From contig NC_089460.1 of assembly GCF_026210795.1 (NCBI RefSeq), positions 1,426,001 through 1,490,000 on the forward strand: DNA of 64,000 bases, given 5' to 3'. Below, piece after piece: positions 13,086 through 27,975 of this stretch. This DNA is from Rhizophagus irregularis (taxonomy: Eukaryota; Glomeromycota; Glomeromycetes; Glomerales; Glomeraceae). How positions within the stretch are numbered: the first letter of the stretch is position 1; each line of letters begins with the position of its first letter. Made by a program: the position numbers and the translations under genes. The notes beneath the pieces are model-generated. The model ran no database searches. It was given only the letters and a program-made list of their open reading frames with translations, and was not told the DNA's origin.

Positions 13086-16000
13086 GTAATATATATGTAC
13101 GGTATGTAGATTACTTTTTATTATTAATATAATTTTTTTATCTTATTTAGTTACCAAAAAGAATCAAAGAATCCGAAAAAAAAAAATTTTTGCCACTAAA
13201 ATTTTTGATTTGGAGAGGATCGTCTAAACGCAAAATTTGACATTTTATAAGCAAAGTGGTTTCAAATAAGACAATCCGATTACAACTCAATGCGAGATTT
13301 GCATTTTTTAGATAAATTATCAATATTTATCAATATAAAAAAAAAAAAAAAAAATTCTGATATTCGCAATAATTTATAGTAAATGGCTTTTTGAGTCTAG
13401 ATTTTACCATTATAAATATAGATAACAAAAAAAAATCGATAATTTGAAATTTCCGATTTTTTTTTTAATCATACAAAAAAAGATTAGCATCCACAAAATC
13501 CACAAAACCTTAGGGAAAATCTTACGAGACAATAAAAAATAAACGTATTTTCATGCTCGACATTGTCAAACATTTCGAGAATTTTCGTGCAATTAGATTA
13601 AATATTTTATTGAATTTACACTGAGTTAAAAAAATTTTTTATAATAAGATAAGATTGGGAATTGATAAAGAACTTCTATTCGAAAAGGCCTGACCGTCAC
13701 CAAGTGTGACAAAATCACAAGTCAAATAAAGGATATCATGATGTCATACACTACAATAATTTTTTCGCCAATTTGTGTTTTTTCCTTTTTTTCCTTTTAA
13801 GTTTAGATTGGTCCCCATCTCCTGTGTAAACATGAATATCAAGTAACACGCAGAAGTTTGGGTTGTCTAGATCAAGAATTCATATGTTTTTTACGATTAT
13901 TTCACTAAATGTATTTCATAATTATAAAATCATTTGTTAAAAAATTTAAGAAATCAAAAATCTAATTATCTTTTTAATACAATAAAAAAAAAAATTTTTT
14001 TTTTCCCACTTGCATCATTTATCCTTATTCAGACTTTATTTTTTGCATATTTGTTAAATTACGTTTTTTTAATGGATAATCCACCATTACTTATTTATAT
14101 CTTATATATTATATAAATTTTTTATCTTGTATATATATGTCTTAAAGTATTTTCAAAATTCTTGGGATCCCAAAAAATCGGAAATTACGATTTTCTATAA
14201 TATTACTTATATATACATAATTATATACTTTATATAACTGTATAACTGTATAACTGTATTTAATATATTTTTCTTGAACATTCTATTAATGATCGTCATC
14301 TTTTTAGTTAAGAAAACGGTATTTTTGGGACAATCATTTCCGATATTTCCAATGATCGAAAAAATGTTAATTAATATTTTTGATGAATTAGTGTAACATA
14401 ACTTCTGTACGTAATATTTTCCGATTTGCATATAATTTTCGATATCTCGAAAAATGTTTTTTTTTAATATGTAAATAAAAAAAAAAAATTTTTTTTTATT
14501 TTGACAAACAACAATGCCAAAATTTGAAAGTTTTTTTCATTTTACCTTGCCATCTCTAGTTAATATATATTTAACTCGGCGCTTAAAATTATACGTGTAT
14601 GGTAATTGTACCGCAGTAATTTTATAAATATTTCCCTTAAATGTTAACAAAATTTTTTTTTTTTTTAAGCAGGTTTTAAAACTTGCATCAATTACTATGC
14701 AAGGTCCCACAATTCTACGCTCGGGCGCATAAATATTTTTTTTTTTCTTTTTTTCTTCGAAATTGTAATAAATATTTCATCATTTCTTAATTTACGAGAA
14801 AAGGTATTGATACAAGGGTCTTGAATGAGGGGGAAAAAAAAATGTTTAATAAATTTCCAAAAAAAAAAAAAAAAAATCTTATAATTCTATGGCAGAGAAT
14901 AACTTAAAAATATTGACTAATTCAAATTAAAACTTAGAAGGTAAGAAAGAACTATTTTAGATATTTTAGAAGAATAATATGGTCAAAAATTGTCAAAATT
15001 GTATAAAGTCGGGAGTTATTCTGATCATTTTAATATATTAGTAAAAAATTTTCATAATCACCGATTAATTATAATTCTTTCGATTCAGTCCACGTGAAAT
15101 GATATAATTATTACATTGCTGCGTATTCTGCAAGTACTCACATGTTCTGCATAAATACAAAAGTGACGAATTTTACGAATTTTAAGAAAATTTCAAATTT
15201 ATACTAGTTAAAATTACGTATAATTTAAACCAACCATAACGTAAATATAAATGACGTTTTACATTCCTAATAATCAGTTTGTCTTACAAATATGAAATCA
15301 AACACATGGTGCATTTGATTTTAACCTAAAGCGAAAGATTTTCTTTGGATCTTTGGCGTATTGTATCATCTTGCGCATTTCATTGTCTCCCAACCTTATT
15401 TCCTCGTTCTTTTCTTTCATTTATCCATTATTAATTTTATATTATTTTATTATATAGATTTTTATGATATACTGCGCCTCCAATTTTCTTATCCTTTGTA
15501 CGTTTGATCAAAAAATAATCGTTTATTTTTGTTTATTTATTTATTTATTTTATTTATTTTCATAGAAATTTTATATAATGGTCTTAAGTATTATTTTAGG
15601 GGAGAAACCAATTATTTAATTATTTATAGGAAAAGTATTGAATTCCTTACCTGGCTAAAACAATGAGCTTCATACAGGAGGCTAGAGTATATATGGCTAA
15701 ATACTGTCTCCTCTAACTGTGACATGTATATTTGAAAAAAATTGAATTTTGTAATCATATTATACCAATCTTATTGCTGTTTTCAGAATTGTACTACCCC
15801 ATGCAAAAATTACTTAATAAAAATAAATTACTGAATTACAGGACGATTACTTGGGACAATTATTGTCCTATAATCATTCTGTAATTATAATCACTTAATA
15901 ATTCACAATACATACAATACATACAGAATTTTTTTGAAAAACTACAAAATAATTTATATTCTTCTTAGGTAAGGAATAAAATGAATTAATCAGAATTATT

Positions 16001-19000
16001 GGATAATTAGATTTGGTTTAAAAACTCTCGAATTTCTCAATTCAAGTTCCAAAAGATTTAATTCATTTCGAGAAAGAGTTCGAATTGATCCAAGAATTGA
16101 TCCTCCTCTTCTTTTAGGAGGGAATAGGAGGAAATATCATGATTTTATTACACTTGATATTAAAATTTTGAAATAAAACAAAACTTTCAAATTATTGTAT
16201 AACTGGATCAAATTTCTTTGATTTTTAATTTTTTATTTACCTACTTAATGTCATATGAATATATTACATAAACAAGTCATATTTCCTTTTATATTTACAA
16301 TCAAAAAAACTAGTTTTTATTAGTAATATTACCAGAAAAGAAAATCAACTAAAATTTTAAGATTTAAGATCTCCACGCAGCGTTAATCTCTGTTAACCAA
16401 ATTTGGTATCACAAACTTCAGTGAGGTTGACAACTCGCTTTTTCACACAAATGAATTACTCCTTTTTTTATATTTGTAACTTTTAAAAAATCACATCTAG
16501 AATTTTCTTCAAAACTTCTTCTTGTGATGAGCATTTTATTTCACAGTTTAAAATTTATTTCATTAAATCTACCATGTATAATGTTGTACAACTTGATATT
16601 TTTCTAGAATTTTGTTCACTTAAAAACATGATCATATATTATTATATATATATATATATATATCTTGAATTTATTGAATTCATCCTACTTCATGATAGTA
16701 GGTCATGATAGTAGGGTTCACATAAGAATCTTTTTTTTACTAGAAATTTCGTCAGAAAACAATAAATCAATAAATCACATTATCGTTATGCCAATTCCGT
16801 CCGGAAGAGTTCCGGAGAGCCAAAAATCTAAAATCGAAACGTTTAGTAACGTTTTACCTAAATGGACTTTTACCAAAATAATAATTAGTTTTAACGTGTT
16901 TAAATATAGTATATTACATAATTTGTTATTATATAAAAAGAATTTATATTATTGATTATGTAATAAACTTCATTATACAGTACTTGTTTATAATTGCAAC
17001 AAACTATAATGCTAAATGACAAAACTATTTTATCATTAATTCCTATCAAATTTACGTCATTACTCATTAGTATAAAAGCATGTAACAATATACGGGGATT
17101 AAAGTCCCGAAAACGATTAACTTTTTTAATCTATATTCACATTAAGCCCAATCTCATTAAATTATTTAAATTGATCAAATATTTAAGTTGGCGTCTTTAG
17201 TGTAAAGTTTATTTTTACATCAATGTCACGTAATAATTAATTCTCATATAGGGCTAACGTCCTGCATACAGTTTTTACTTTATTTAATCTACCGTGAAAA
17301 AAAAAAAGTAGGATAACTTGTTAATCATTATTTCATTGTTCATAAATATTGAATATTTGTGCTCCTGAAATCCTAAAATAGGAATTGTCGATATATGTGT
17401 CCCTTAAACTGTAAGAATAAAATTAATTTTGATTTATTTATTTAGGTTTGTTCAGCATTTAATAACCATATGACATCTAATGGTAAAAGGTTAATTAGTT
17501 TGTTGAATTCATTTCATTTAAGATCAATAGATACCGTACCACACTGTTTAAAGATACCTCGGCCCGGGTATATTACAAAATATCTAATTTAAAGAATTTA
17601 TTCTCTATTTATAATTTGTAATTCATTTTCTTAAAAATGATTTTTAATCAATAAAGATTTTTATTGTAAAATATTGATTTTTTATATAACACCTCAAAAA
17701 AATATATATAAAATTGATTTCAATTAATTAATTAATTAAAATTGTAGACTGCTGGCCGCAAAAAAACACTTAAAATAGCTCAATTTTTAAAGACGATCAA
17801 TTCTTATCAAAGAAGTACGAAAAATTTTAATTGCTGCAAATGTAACAAATCTTAGCTTAAAGATCCCTATAAGAGGTAATTTTGTATGACAATAACATTT
17901 ACGTCAATGATCGCGGCGTTTCTGATTTGTTCAAGTAAAATGGGCAGTTTCTTTTATCATTTAGCTTAAGATCAAAGATTAGTAGACGATTTTGTATCGT
18001 TTGGTTTATATCCAAGAGGATCGTTCGAAATGAGGTTCTTTTTCTACTACAAAAGGTGGGATATGTCTGCTACAAAAAGTGGGATTTTGGGTAAAGTTGT
18101 AGTTGCTCAGTTCGAAGGTCTCTTTAGGGTTATTCGTATATTACTTCTAACCTGAGGCTGGATTTAGTGAGTTTAGTGGTGTTATAGTTTAGCTTATAAT
18201 TAGATTATTGCATGTATTGACATTTTTTTTTTTTAATATATATTTAAAAGTATATACTGTATGTAATTGAACTTTGTAACCTGTGGCATATGTCATCCGG
18301 ATATTTTTTTATATACTGTTATCATTTATTATCAACAGTAATAAAATCATAAACATCAAAAGTTTCCTAAATTTCAATGGAGTGATGGAATCTTGACGAT
18401 TGTTTGATATACGTAATATAATAATCATCAGGCATGTGTATTATTCAAAATTCTGGGAAATAAGGAACCCTTCTTAGTTTTGAAATTTGAAGCGAACTAT
18501 GCTCTTGGAACGGTAATATGACTTGGTTAGGTTAGTACTTAATATAGTTTCGAAACTTTGACTGTTTATCCAATTTTGATTGTTTATTCAGGTTTGACAA
18601 GATTAAAAATCGAGTTCAGTCGAAGTTAAGTCATATTGTCAGCCAAAAAGTTGTCTCAATCCAGTTTAAACTCAAATATCCGGATTAGATTTGATTAGGC
18701 CATTAAAATTCCGGATTATTTTGGAGCGAGGCTTAGATATTTTTACATTTAAACTCGTGATTTTGTTATATTTATTTTAACATATATTATATTTCTTATT
18801 ATTGTGAAAAATCTATTTTACCCTAATACTCAAAAGTAAGTAGTCAATGTTCAAGTGAAAATTGAAATTACAAAATTGCTTTAGATTATTACACTTGAAA
18901 TAGTTATCTGAATTCACATGCGCAAACTAAAGGGACCTTTGGAACCTTCCCATACTGGAATAATCTTATACATTTACATGTTAATTAGTCAATCAAACTG

Positions 19001-19750
19001 ATATTTTGAATTTAGTGACCAATAGTTTTGTCACATTCCCCTTTCTATCAATAATTCTTTAAGACTTTAACGAATTCAGACAAAATCGGTAAGATTTATA
19101 GTATCACTAAAAAAAGCCACATTAATATATATTACAATATAAACCAAATGGATGGTAAAAGCAAAAGGGAACTTCGAACATTGGTAAAAGCCTCACTTTA
19201 AAAACAAAAGGAAACTCCCATTCTAGTTTAACTAAAATTATGAAATAATTTTATCAGATTTATCAGACTAACCAATTTTTTATAAAGTTTTATTGTGAAA
19301 AATTTGGAACGATTTATTGGAATTCTTATTATAGAATTTCCCTTTTTTTTTTCGGTAGAGGACTCTAATTTGCAAATCTTGTACCCACCGATAACACTAA
19401 ATTAGTATGGAACTCTATCTATTTTTATGCGCGCCACAATTTAAGTGGGTTTCGTAAAAGTAATAATATAATTACGGGATCAAATAGTAAGCGATATGAA
19501 AATTTATGATTGGCCGTTATAAAATTACGTACTTATCATACTATTTAGTATTGTCATTGACTATGTCTACTTTGGATATAATATTATCCAGTACTCCGTG
19601 TGTTTGTGTGTTTGAATCATTTCACTAATGACGCCAAATCATGTGACAGATTATCGTAACGATGATATCATTGTTGTTAGTCAGTCATGTGATTGGATGA
19701 TTTAAACCTAAGCTTTTAATTTTAATCTTTTCTTTTTGAATATTTTTACA
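12075..19750. other. 7.7-kb intergenic tract without supportable genes
   Basis: No multi-exon model or conserved motif could be built on either strand. There are dinucleotide AT runs at about 12133-12158, 13056-13080 and 16643-16663, and TTTA repeats near 15530-15560. A frame at 16690-16955 is open but low in information and matches nothing recognised. The right end contains the promoter of the BORCS6-like gene. Confidence 0.5.
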
Positions 19751-20336
19751 ATGGAAAATCTTTCCACTAATAAAACTTCACTAATATCAACAAATTCATT
19801 AGAACTTGATGATGATAATTTAAATTCGTTTTATATTGGAACAAAAACTGATCCACCAATAAATAAAAATATGATCGATGAATTAGAAATACAAGCTCAA
19901 GGTATTTCTAATGAATTAGAAACTATGTTACGTAATTTACAATCTCAAATGTTCGAGGTATGTGGTTGTTAATTTTAATTAACATTTAATTCTTATTTGT
20001 AGAATATAAAATGCGTTTTTTTATTTTTTATTTGTTGATTAATTAACTTAGGCGTCGGTTCTAACCACCGCTTCTTTCGATGTTTATAAACAAACCATTG
20101 AAAATCATTGTATTGTTATTAATGATGCTACAGAAAAATCCAAAGAATTGATTCAATTATGTTCAAGAATTGATAAGGGATTTTCTCATATACAAACATT
20201 AGCAAGTAAAATGTATGTATTTCATAACTTTTCGCTGTTTATAAAACTTTTTTTTTAACATTACTTTTTTAATTTGAATTTTAGCAAAAGTATTAGACAT
20301 CAAGTTGATGCTCTTCATACTGCTCTTGGAAAATAA
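19751..20336 (+). CDS. BORCS6-like subunit (lyspersin C-terminal domain)
   Basis: Three exons (19751-19957, 20052-20212, 20285-20336) give 139 aa with exact phase closure. The first ~40 residues are polar. The rest is helical: DELEIQAQGISNELETMLRN, then FDVYKQTIENHCIVINDATE, then QTLASKIKSIRHQVDALH. This matches the pattern of the BORC subunit 6 C-terminal helical domain, which sits in the BLOC-one-related complex that couples lysosomes or vacuoles to Arl8 and kinesin. The product is much shorter than animal BORCS6, which has a long disordered N-terminus; a core-domain-only form is plausible in fungi. It is convergent with the coiled-coil gene, 588 bp away. An in-frame TTG at 19736 is not needed as a start. 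Confidence 0.7.
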
Positions 20337-20924
20337 TTGTAAAAAAAAACAATTTATAGATACTAAATAATTAGTGAACATTATTAGATAATTAAATAAT
20401 CACGCTTAAAAAAAAAACACCTAATTATTATATTATTAATTAATAAATGAAATATAATATCCTTTATTTATTATTTTGATAATTTTTTTTCTTTTTTCTT
20501 TTTTCTTTTTTTTGTTATACAAATAATAAATATAATTTTAGAGTACCAGAAACCTATTAACAAAATAAATAACCTAAAAAGAAAGAAAAGTATAATGGAT
20601 AAACTAATTATGAAAAATATACAATATAATAGAGATTACAAAAGACTTGTCTAAATTGAATAACCCAAAATAATTAAAGCTTCCTAAATATAAAATATAT
20701 AAAATATAAAGAATTATTTTTTACTAACCTTATATTTTTTTTTTTTTTTTTTTGAATCAACTAATAGTTCAAATATACGGTAGTAATAAATAATATAATT
20801 ATAAATTTAGAATTAAAAAATAAACAAATGAAAGAATAAGAAGAATAAGAAGAATAAGAAGAATAAGAAGAAAAAGAATTATATTATATTTTCTTCTATA
20901 TCCTATTCAAAATGTGTATTCATA

Positions 20925-23900
20925 TTATAATTGAAATAACTTTTCTTGTTGTTGGTGAATCAACTTGAGCATTTGATCATTCTCTTCCTTAAATTTCTTG
21001 TTATCAATATTGAGTTGTTCAATTATTGTCTATAAAGTATTTATATAAAAAATTAGTATCAGATATACTTTCGTAAAAACGATATTATTATTTAATAATA
21101 AATCTTACGTCTTGTCGATCAATTTCTTGATCAAGCCAACTTTTAGATGATTCAAGTTCTTCAATGTTAGCACTATGAGCCTTTTCGAGTTCAGCAATTT
21201 TAGCATCATAGGCTGCTTTGAGTTCAGCAATTTCGGATTGATGTGCTTGATGTACTTCACTAAGGTCTTTGCCTTCTCCGTCGCTCTTTTTAATAGTTAT
21301 AGAATTCATTAATTAGATTCAACTTAAATAAATACATGACAAATAAAATTAAAAGTTAAACTTACAGGTTCGGATAATTTCGCTTTATATTCTTCAATTT
21401 CTTGATCCTTAATATCGAGGAGAGTTTGTAATTGTTTTTGGGAAACTAATGACTCAGCATTGACTTGCTCGATTTCAATTTTATGTTGCTAATGTTTATA
21501 AAAAAGTATTTAGATTTATATGGTTTAGTATAGTAGATAATACAATCAAATTATTTAATAATAAAAAACATTTACTTGAAGCTGCTCTTCATAATCTCCG
21601 ATTTGTTTATTTAATGCTGCAACTTGGTTATGCAATTCGTTGATTATATTAGAATCTTCATTTTTGACTTTGTCGAGTGTTTCAATTTCCAACAATAAAT
21701 TTTCTTTTACTTTCATCACTTCCTCAAATTCTTGCATTTCTTTACTGTGAGAATCTCGAAGATCTTTAATAGATTGATGATGATTTGAATTAATCTTTTC
21801 AATTTCTTCCTCAAGTTCAACTCTGGATTTTTCATGCAAAAGTTTCAATTCTTCAATTTCTTGAGCATGTCTTGCATTCAATTCTTCAAGTTCTTGAGCA
21901 TGTCTTGTATTCAATTCATCGATCACGGATGCATCCAATTTATTTTGCAAGCTCTCTTCAAGAGAATTTTTTAATTCATCATGAAGACTCCTCAATTTTT
22001 CAATTTCTGTAGATAATGTAGCTTCTTTATCAGAAGCTGCCATTAGACTAGCTTTAAGTTGAGCAATTTCAGCTTCATGTTGAGCTTTAAGTTCTGCTAT
22101 TTCTGTTTCATGATTGTTAACAAGCCCTTGGCCTGCAGATGACCTTAATGATTCAATTTCAATATTATGATTTTTTTTAAGCTCCTCTAAGCTGTTATTA
22201 AGATCCTCTATAGTCTTATTAAGATTGTGAATTTCTTGAGAATGTTGGCCTTTAAGAGCAGCCATTTCTTGGATAACAGCATCACTTTTTTTATTAGTTG
22301 ACTTCGATTCTTCTTCATATTCTTTCTGAAGTCTAATAACTTCATAAGAATGTTGATCATTGAGAAGCGTCTATTCGGAAAAAAATGCAAGTTATTAACA
22401 GAAAAATACAAAAATATTAATTACTATATAATAAATATTAAAAGGTTACCTGAATTTCAGTTCTAGCTTTCTCTATCGCATCATCACGTTCATCATTAAG
22501 TTTTTGTAATTCTTCAGCATGAGCTCTCTTAAGTTCGTTCACTTCGTCCAAATGGGTGAATTTCATTGTTTCAATGGCAATGTTAGTGTCTCCTTGAGTA
22601 GCCTTATTTAAAGTAAAAGAGGTCGTATCATTACGTATATACATATATATTTTATTAAAATAAAGAGAATATATTGAGCATATTGCAAAATATTACCCTA
22701 TAGTTATTTCTTTCTTGTTCTCTAGCTTGTTCAATATCAAGTTCTTGCTGTGTCTGTAAAGATTTTAATTGTTCCTCATGATCCTTTTTAGTGGTCTGTA
22801 AGGGAAAAAAGATTAATAAGTTATTAATCAAAACTTATGTCTATCATAAAACATTTGATATTCATCAAACCACCATACTAACCTCTAATTCAGCTCTTAC
22901 TCTTTCGAGTTCTTCGGCGATAGATTCACCGCCTTTAATTTTTTGAGCTAATTCGGAGATTTCAGCAGCATGGCTATCTTTAAGTTCCTCGATTAATTTA
23001 TTGTGTTTTTCATTTTGTTCTGATTTGGCCTTTTCAATTTGTGCTGCAGTGTTTTCCTTGAGTTGATTTATTTCTCCTTTATAAGCACTTTGAACAAACT
23101 AAAAAAATAAAAATAAAAAATAAAACTACTATAAATATCAATTCATAATAGACAAATTAATATTCAAATAAAAAATGCAAACCAACACTTACATCATTAT
23201 CTTTCTTTTCCTTCCTTAAAGTTTCAATTTCTTTCTTTAAAGAGTCAACTTCTTTTTTAAGCTTAGCAATTAAGTCTTCCTTAGCAAGGATTGCTTCTTC
23301 TTTTTCAATTAGAACATTCTCTTTTTCGATTTGAATCTTAAGACTTTCGTCTTTCAAATCTTCCAAATAACGAGCTTGTTGTTCAGCAGCTTCAGCTTTC
23401 ATAGCATCTAATTTCTCTTGATGTGATTTTATAATACTCTCCTTTTCTTCAAGGAGTCGAGTAAGTTCCTCATTCTATTAAAAAAAAAAAATTAAATATA
23501 TTAATCTTACCGTTGTAATCATTTTTATTAACATTTAAAAAAGATAGGTATGATTGGCACTACCAACCTTCTCTTTAAGATTAACATCAATGGAAGAAGC
23601 AACCTTTGCTACCGCGCCAACTCCATTAGCCTTCGCAGAAGATGCACTTTTTGTAGCAACAGCTTTTGCTGTTGTGGTAGTGACAGCAGGCGTAGCTTTT
23701 TGTTTTGTTGCAGGAGTTTTTTCGGATTTTGGAGAAGTTGGAGACTTTTTTGCAGTAGTTCCAGTACTAGCAGTCGTATTAGCACTTGTATTAGCAGACG
23801 GTTTACGTGTAAGACCTGGAGCAGCAAGTTTTGTCGAAGCTTTGGTAGTAGGTTTCGCTGTGGTCGAATGGGACGTAGTTGAACTGGACGTAGTTTTTGA

Positions 23901-24671
23901 TGTAGTTGTTTTTGTTGTACCTTTTGTTGCAGTCGACTTAGGAGATGTTGGTGATGTTTTAGATGATGATGTTAATGGAGCTCTTACATTACTAGAAGTG
24001 CTAGAAGAGCGTGGTGGTTTAGATAATGTTGGAGGATCCGATTTACTGATTGATGAACTACGAGCACGTGTTAATTTGGTAGAAGTCGGAGATGTAGTTA
24101 AAGTAGCTGAAGTTGATTTCTTAGTAGTAGTTTTGGAACTTGCAATTTTACTTGGAACTTTTGAAGTCTTTTTTTCCGGTTTATCTTTTTCCTTTTCATC
24201 GGTTGGACTTTTTGGAGGGGTCAAAACACCATTAGATACAGATTTTGTTTCTGTTGTATTAGATTCACCGGATACTGATACATTTTCATGATGAGTTTCT
24301 GATTCATATTCTTCTGAAGGATCAGATAATGTTTGTTGTTGAGATTCTATAGATTTATCATCAGTTTTTTCGGTAACCTTTTTAATTTCAGAAGTTTGAA
24401 CTTGTTCAGTATTAACTTGAGTAGGTTCAACTTTTTCAGTTGTTTCAGTATGTTTAATTTCTTCAGGAGGTGAAATAGTTCCTTCAACTTGTTTTAAATT
24501 ATCATATTCTTCTTCTTTAACAACTTTAACTTCATCGACTTCAAGAACAGTATCCAATTTTTCTGTGTGTTCTACATGAATAACTTCTTCAGTAACTTCA
24601 GTGTAAATCACCTCAGAATTTTCGTCTTCAACTCCAATAGAGTTACCCATCATAGTTTGAACGGCAGCCAT
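20925..24671 (-). CDS. Large coiled-coil protein with acidic head and basic Ser/Thr/Pro region
   Basis: Nine exons (24671-23568, 23474-23193, 23098-22883, 22795-22697, 22602-22450, 22370-21576, 21488-21366, 21285-21109, 21029-20925) are each a multiple of three and join into 1017 aa. Residues 1-~145 are acidic with repeated Glu/Val/Thr. Residues ~150-365 are rich in Ser/Thr/Lys/Pro/Ala, with several TSPKS/SPTS motifs and strongly basic. From ~370 to the end is nearly continuous coiled coil with recurring EIAELKA-, HAQE[IL]EEL- and AEIAQLKA-type heptads. No enzymatic domain is seen. A basic Ser/Pro-rich segment joined to a long coiled coil resembles microtubule-associated or scaffold proteins, but that role is inference. 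The acceptors for exons 5 and 8 are AAG rather than the more usual YAG. Confidence 0.8.
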
Positions 24672-27600
24672 ATTATTTTATTTTTTTAATATCTAAGTTA
24701 AGAGAACAAAAAGGAAAAAAGAATAACCTTTAAATATTAATATTGTACAAAATAATCAATAAATTTAGTAACCGCGTTTCCCTTATAATTAATACACCAA
24801 AGATTTTAAAAGGAACCAATAAAAGAAAAGAAAGGCTAGACTTGCAGTTATGTTATGTGTGTTATATGCGCGTTATGTTATATGCGTACGAGTTTAAGAA
24901 TATTTGTAGTTCCGCAGTAACTAACAAAGTAGATGAAAAAAAATAACGCGACAAAAACTTAACTCGCAGACTCTACGACAGAATATGGAAATACTTACAT
25001 AAAAAAAAACTAATAAGTGAGGAAGAAAAAGGTAAATCGGTATTTATTATTTTTTTAAAAAAGAATCTTAATTATTATTAGAAAGAAAAATAAATAAAAA
25101 AAAAAACTAAGAAGTAAGTTTAAAATTTATTCATTTATCTCGTTTTTTTTTTCTTTAAAAGCTATTTCCAAACGAAGGGCACAAAAGAAAAAAAAAACAA
25201 AAGGAAAAAAAAGGATAATTGACAAAGATAATGACAACTATCGAATTTTTTGATCACTTTATAAGACTAAAGATGGTATAATAAAAATATAAAAGGATGT
25301 AAAGAAGTTATTATCATAAAAAAAAAACAAAAAAAAAAATAATTTAGAAAAAAAAAGCTTATTGAAAGGGAATTTTTTACATAAACTCAATAAGGGTAAT
25401 TAGAAATGTGAATATTGCGGGTTACATATACTTGATCTGATGAGCAAACAGGTGGCAAAAAACTAGGGATTCAATGGTAAAAAACAGAGGTAATTGTACT
25501 TTCAGGTGAGGCAAATTTTGGGCGACTACCCTGATTGGAAGTCGTACAATTATTTAATCTTACTGCACAGTATCACCAAAGATTAGGGAATAAATTCAAC
25601 CGCGTGATTAGATTAAACATCTTATTTTTTTTTTTTTATATAATTTATATTATTAAACATTAATCTATAGTTCATTGTGATAATGTTGATATAACTCTAT
25701 CCCAAATGATCCTTATTCAGTATCACGGACAAATATTTTTTTTTTTTTTTTTTTTTTTTTTTGAAAAGTCAAAGGAAAGAAATTTATTTGAAAGGGAAAA
25801 GAAATTCTAAAAGTCGATTCCGGGCGCAAACTTGCAGCGAATAAAAAAAGATGCAGAAAAATGGATTTTTGTTGCTTCCGGCATCTCCGTTGCATCAACT
25901 CAAATAGACTTTAGAACTAACTCAAAAATGTTTATATACAAAAGCAAGATTATGCTTAGCTTTCTAGTAGGCTTTTAAAATGAAGGTTATAAAAGGGATA
26001 GAATATTTGTTATCCAGCCATATAAGTCCAAAAATTTTAATACATAAACTTGCTTAAGAATAAATCGAGTAAAATTTATTATTTATAAATATTTATTACA
26101 TTGTAAAATTCTCTATTATTTCTCAACCGGTTAACGGATGAATGTATTTGTAAAAATCATGGAAAGTGTAACTAGAGAAAAATCACAAAACCTGTCGAGG
26201 TTATATAATTTTCTAATTTTTTGTTCACCTGTACAATTTTTTTTTTTTAAAAAAAAATGAAATAAATAAATAAATAAATATATCACACACATGTACAAAA
26301 ATTAAATCTCCTAGTTTCAGATTTTTTTGTTCAAAAAAAAAATAATAAACGCAGAAGCAAAAATAGAAGCAGGAGCAGAAGCAGTGATAGAAACAAAATA
26401 GGGTAAAATAATAAAAATTATGATAAAGTTATTTGGCGTTCGTATATCAAAAAAATGGGACACTGTTGGCGCAAATGCAGATTTTTTTGCTCTCTGAAAT
26501 AAGGATCTACATGGAATTTAAAATAAAGTTAATATGGGAACTTCATGGGAACTATTTAGTCATATATAATTTGTATAACCTCGACTACAATGAATTTGAT
26601 AATGAATATTATTCTGGTTATAACAAACAAAAAAAAAAATTCTTAAAAAAAATTTATTCCGTAAAAAATAAAGAAATTAATATAATTTCCAATTTTAGTT
26701 ATTTCTTTTAACATCACAAGTGTACAAACTGTCACATTGAAAGGAGAATAATCATTTATTAAGGAGGAAGGGATGAAATCAAATGAAATTCCTCCGTAAA
26801 TCCTTTTAAAGCATATTTAATTCTTTAAATTTTTTTAATTTCATGCGATATTAATATAAAAATGTCAAAAGATGCAATGAAAATCTAACTTTAAAAAAAT
26901 CAACTAATTGTCCGTAAAATCACGTGGAATTATGTCATTACTTGTAGTTGGATCCTTTTCATACGAAATTTGAACAATAGGACAAATATTTCTCTTAATT
27001 TCTTAAATGTTGTACATTACTTTAGATAAAGTCACCGGATGAGATCAACAAAATCATGTGTTCATCACGCAATATCAACAACATTAACTCCCTGATCACT
27101 CGATCACATGATTTCTGTTGGTTACATTCTCCTTAAAAAATTGGTGTTCACTTTTTGAATTTTCCCAATTATCATGATATTAAAAGTTACTTGAAATTTT
27201 ATTTATGAGGAGCATGAAACATGAATGTGGTGTTCAGACTTATTCAGGCACAAATTTGGAGACTTTCTTTCCGAGATCTTCTTTTTTTTTTCTTTTCTCG
27301 ATTCCACCATACTTTGAATACTTTGAATTAGCTTTTTGGAATCAGGTGTTTTTATTACATTTTTTAGATTGATCTTTACCTTTAAGATATATTAATGTTA
27401 ATTATATTAATGTTGTTTCGTTGTGTCCCATTCTTAATTGGCGAGTGAATGAGAAGGCAGAAAACAGAATATGGCAAAATATGACTCCACAGATTCAGTA
27501 AGACCAATAACTCTACAAATTCAGTAAGACCAATAATATTTTTTTAACACGAAATAATTGCTCTGTAACACTACGTTAATGATTGTAATCATCTGATCCT

Positions 27601-27975
27601 GGGATAATAAATATTAAACCCCCATGAACGGAAAAATTAATTGGTCAAATATACAGAAACCTAAATTATGTGAATTTACCAAATTGTTATTCTTAAAGAA
27701 CAATTTGTACTCATTTTAGAGGGCTGATCAATCATTTATTTTTTTTTTTGTTTATTCAATTTTTTTATTTGTTGATTTATATTTTCCCCACGATCTTATA
27801 TTCCCTTCTTTGTAAATTTTATAATGAAAAAACTTCATAAATAGTCGATTCCCCCCAACAACGATATCTTAATTAATGTTCTCACGATCACATTTTTAAA
27901 TTATTTTATAAAATATAAATATTATTAAAAAAAAACCAGATCTTGTAAATTTTTAGTAATAATTGGCTCCCAATA
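24672..27975. other. Divergent intergenic region between coiled-coil gene and PUT2
   Basis: 3.3 kb containing the promoters of both flanking genes. It has a run of about 20 T at 25737-25760, AAAT repeats near 26262-26282 and long A/T runs. Frames at 24743-24946 and 26433-26711 lack recognisable content. No RNA gene is identified. Confidence 0.5.

Noticed and set aside
16665-16955. 96-codon frame with a less biased middle part (IIVMPIPSGRVPESQK)
   Set aside because: No family recognised, no in-frame flanking exons, surrounded by stop-rich DNA; kept only as a weak possibility.
23554-24291. 245-codon plus-strand frame over the coiled-coil gene
   Set aside because: Antisense shadow of the Ser/Thr/Lys/Pro-rich exon; Val/Leu/Asp-rich translation reflects the opposite-strand codon bias.
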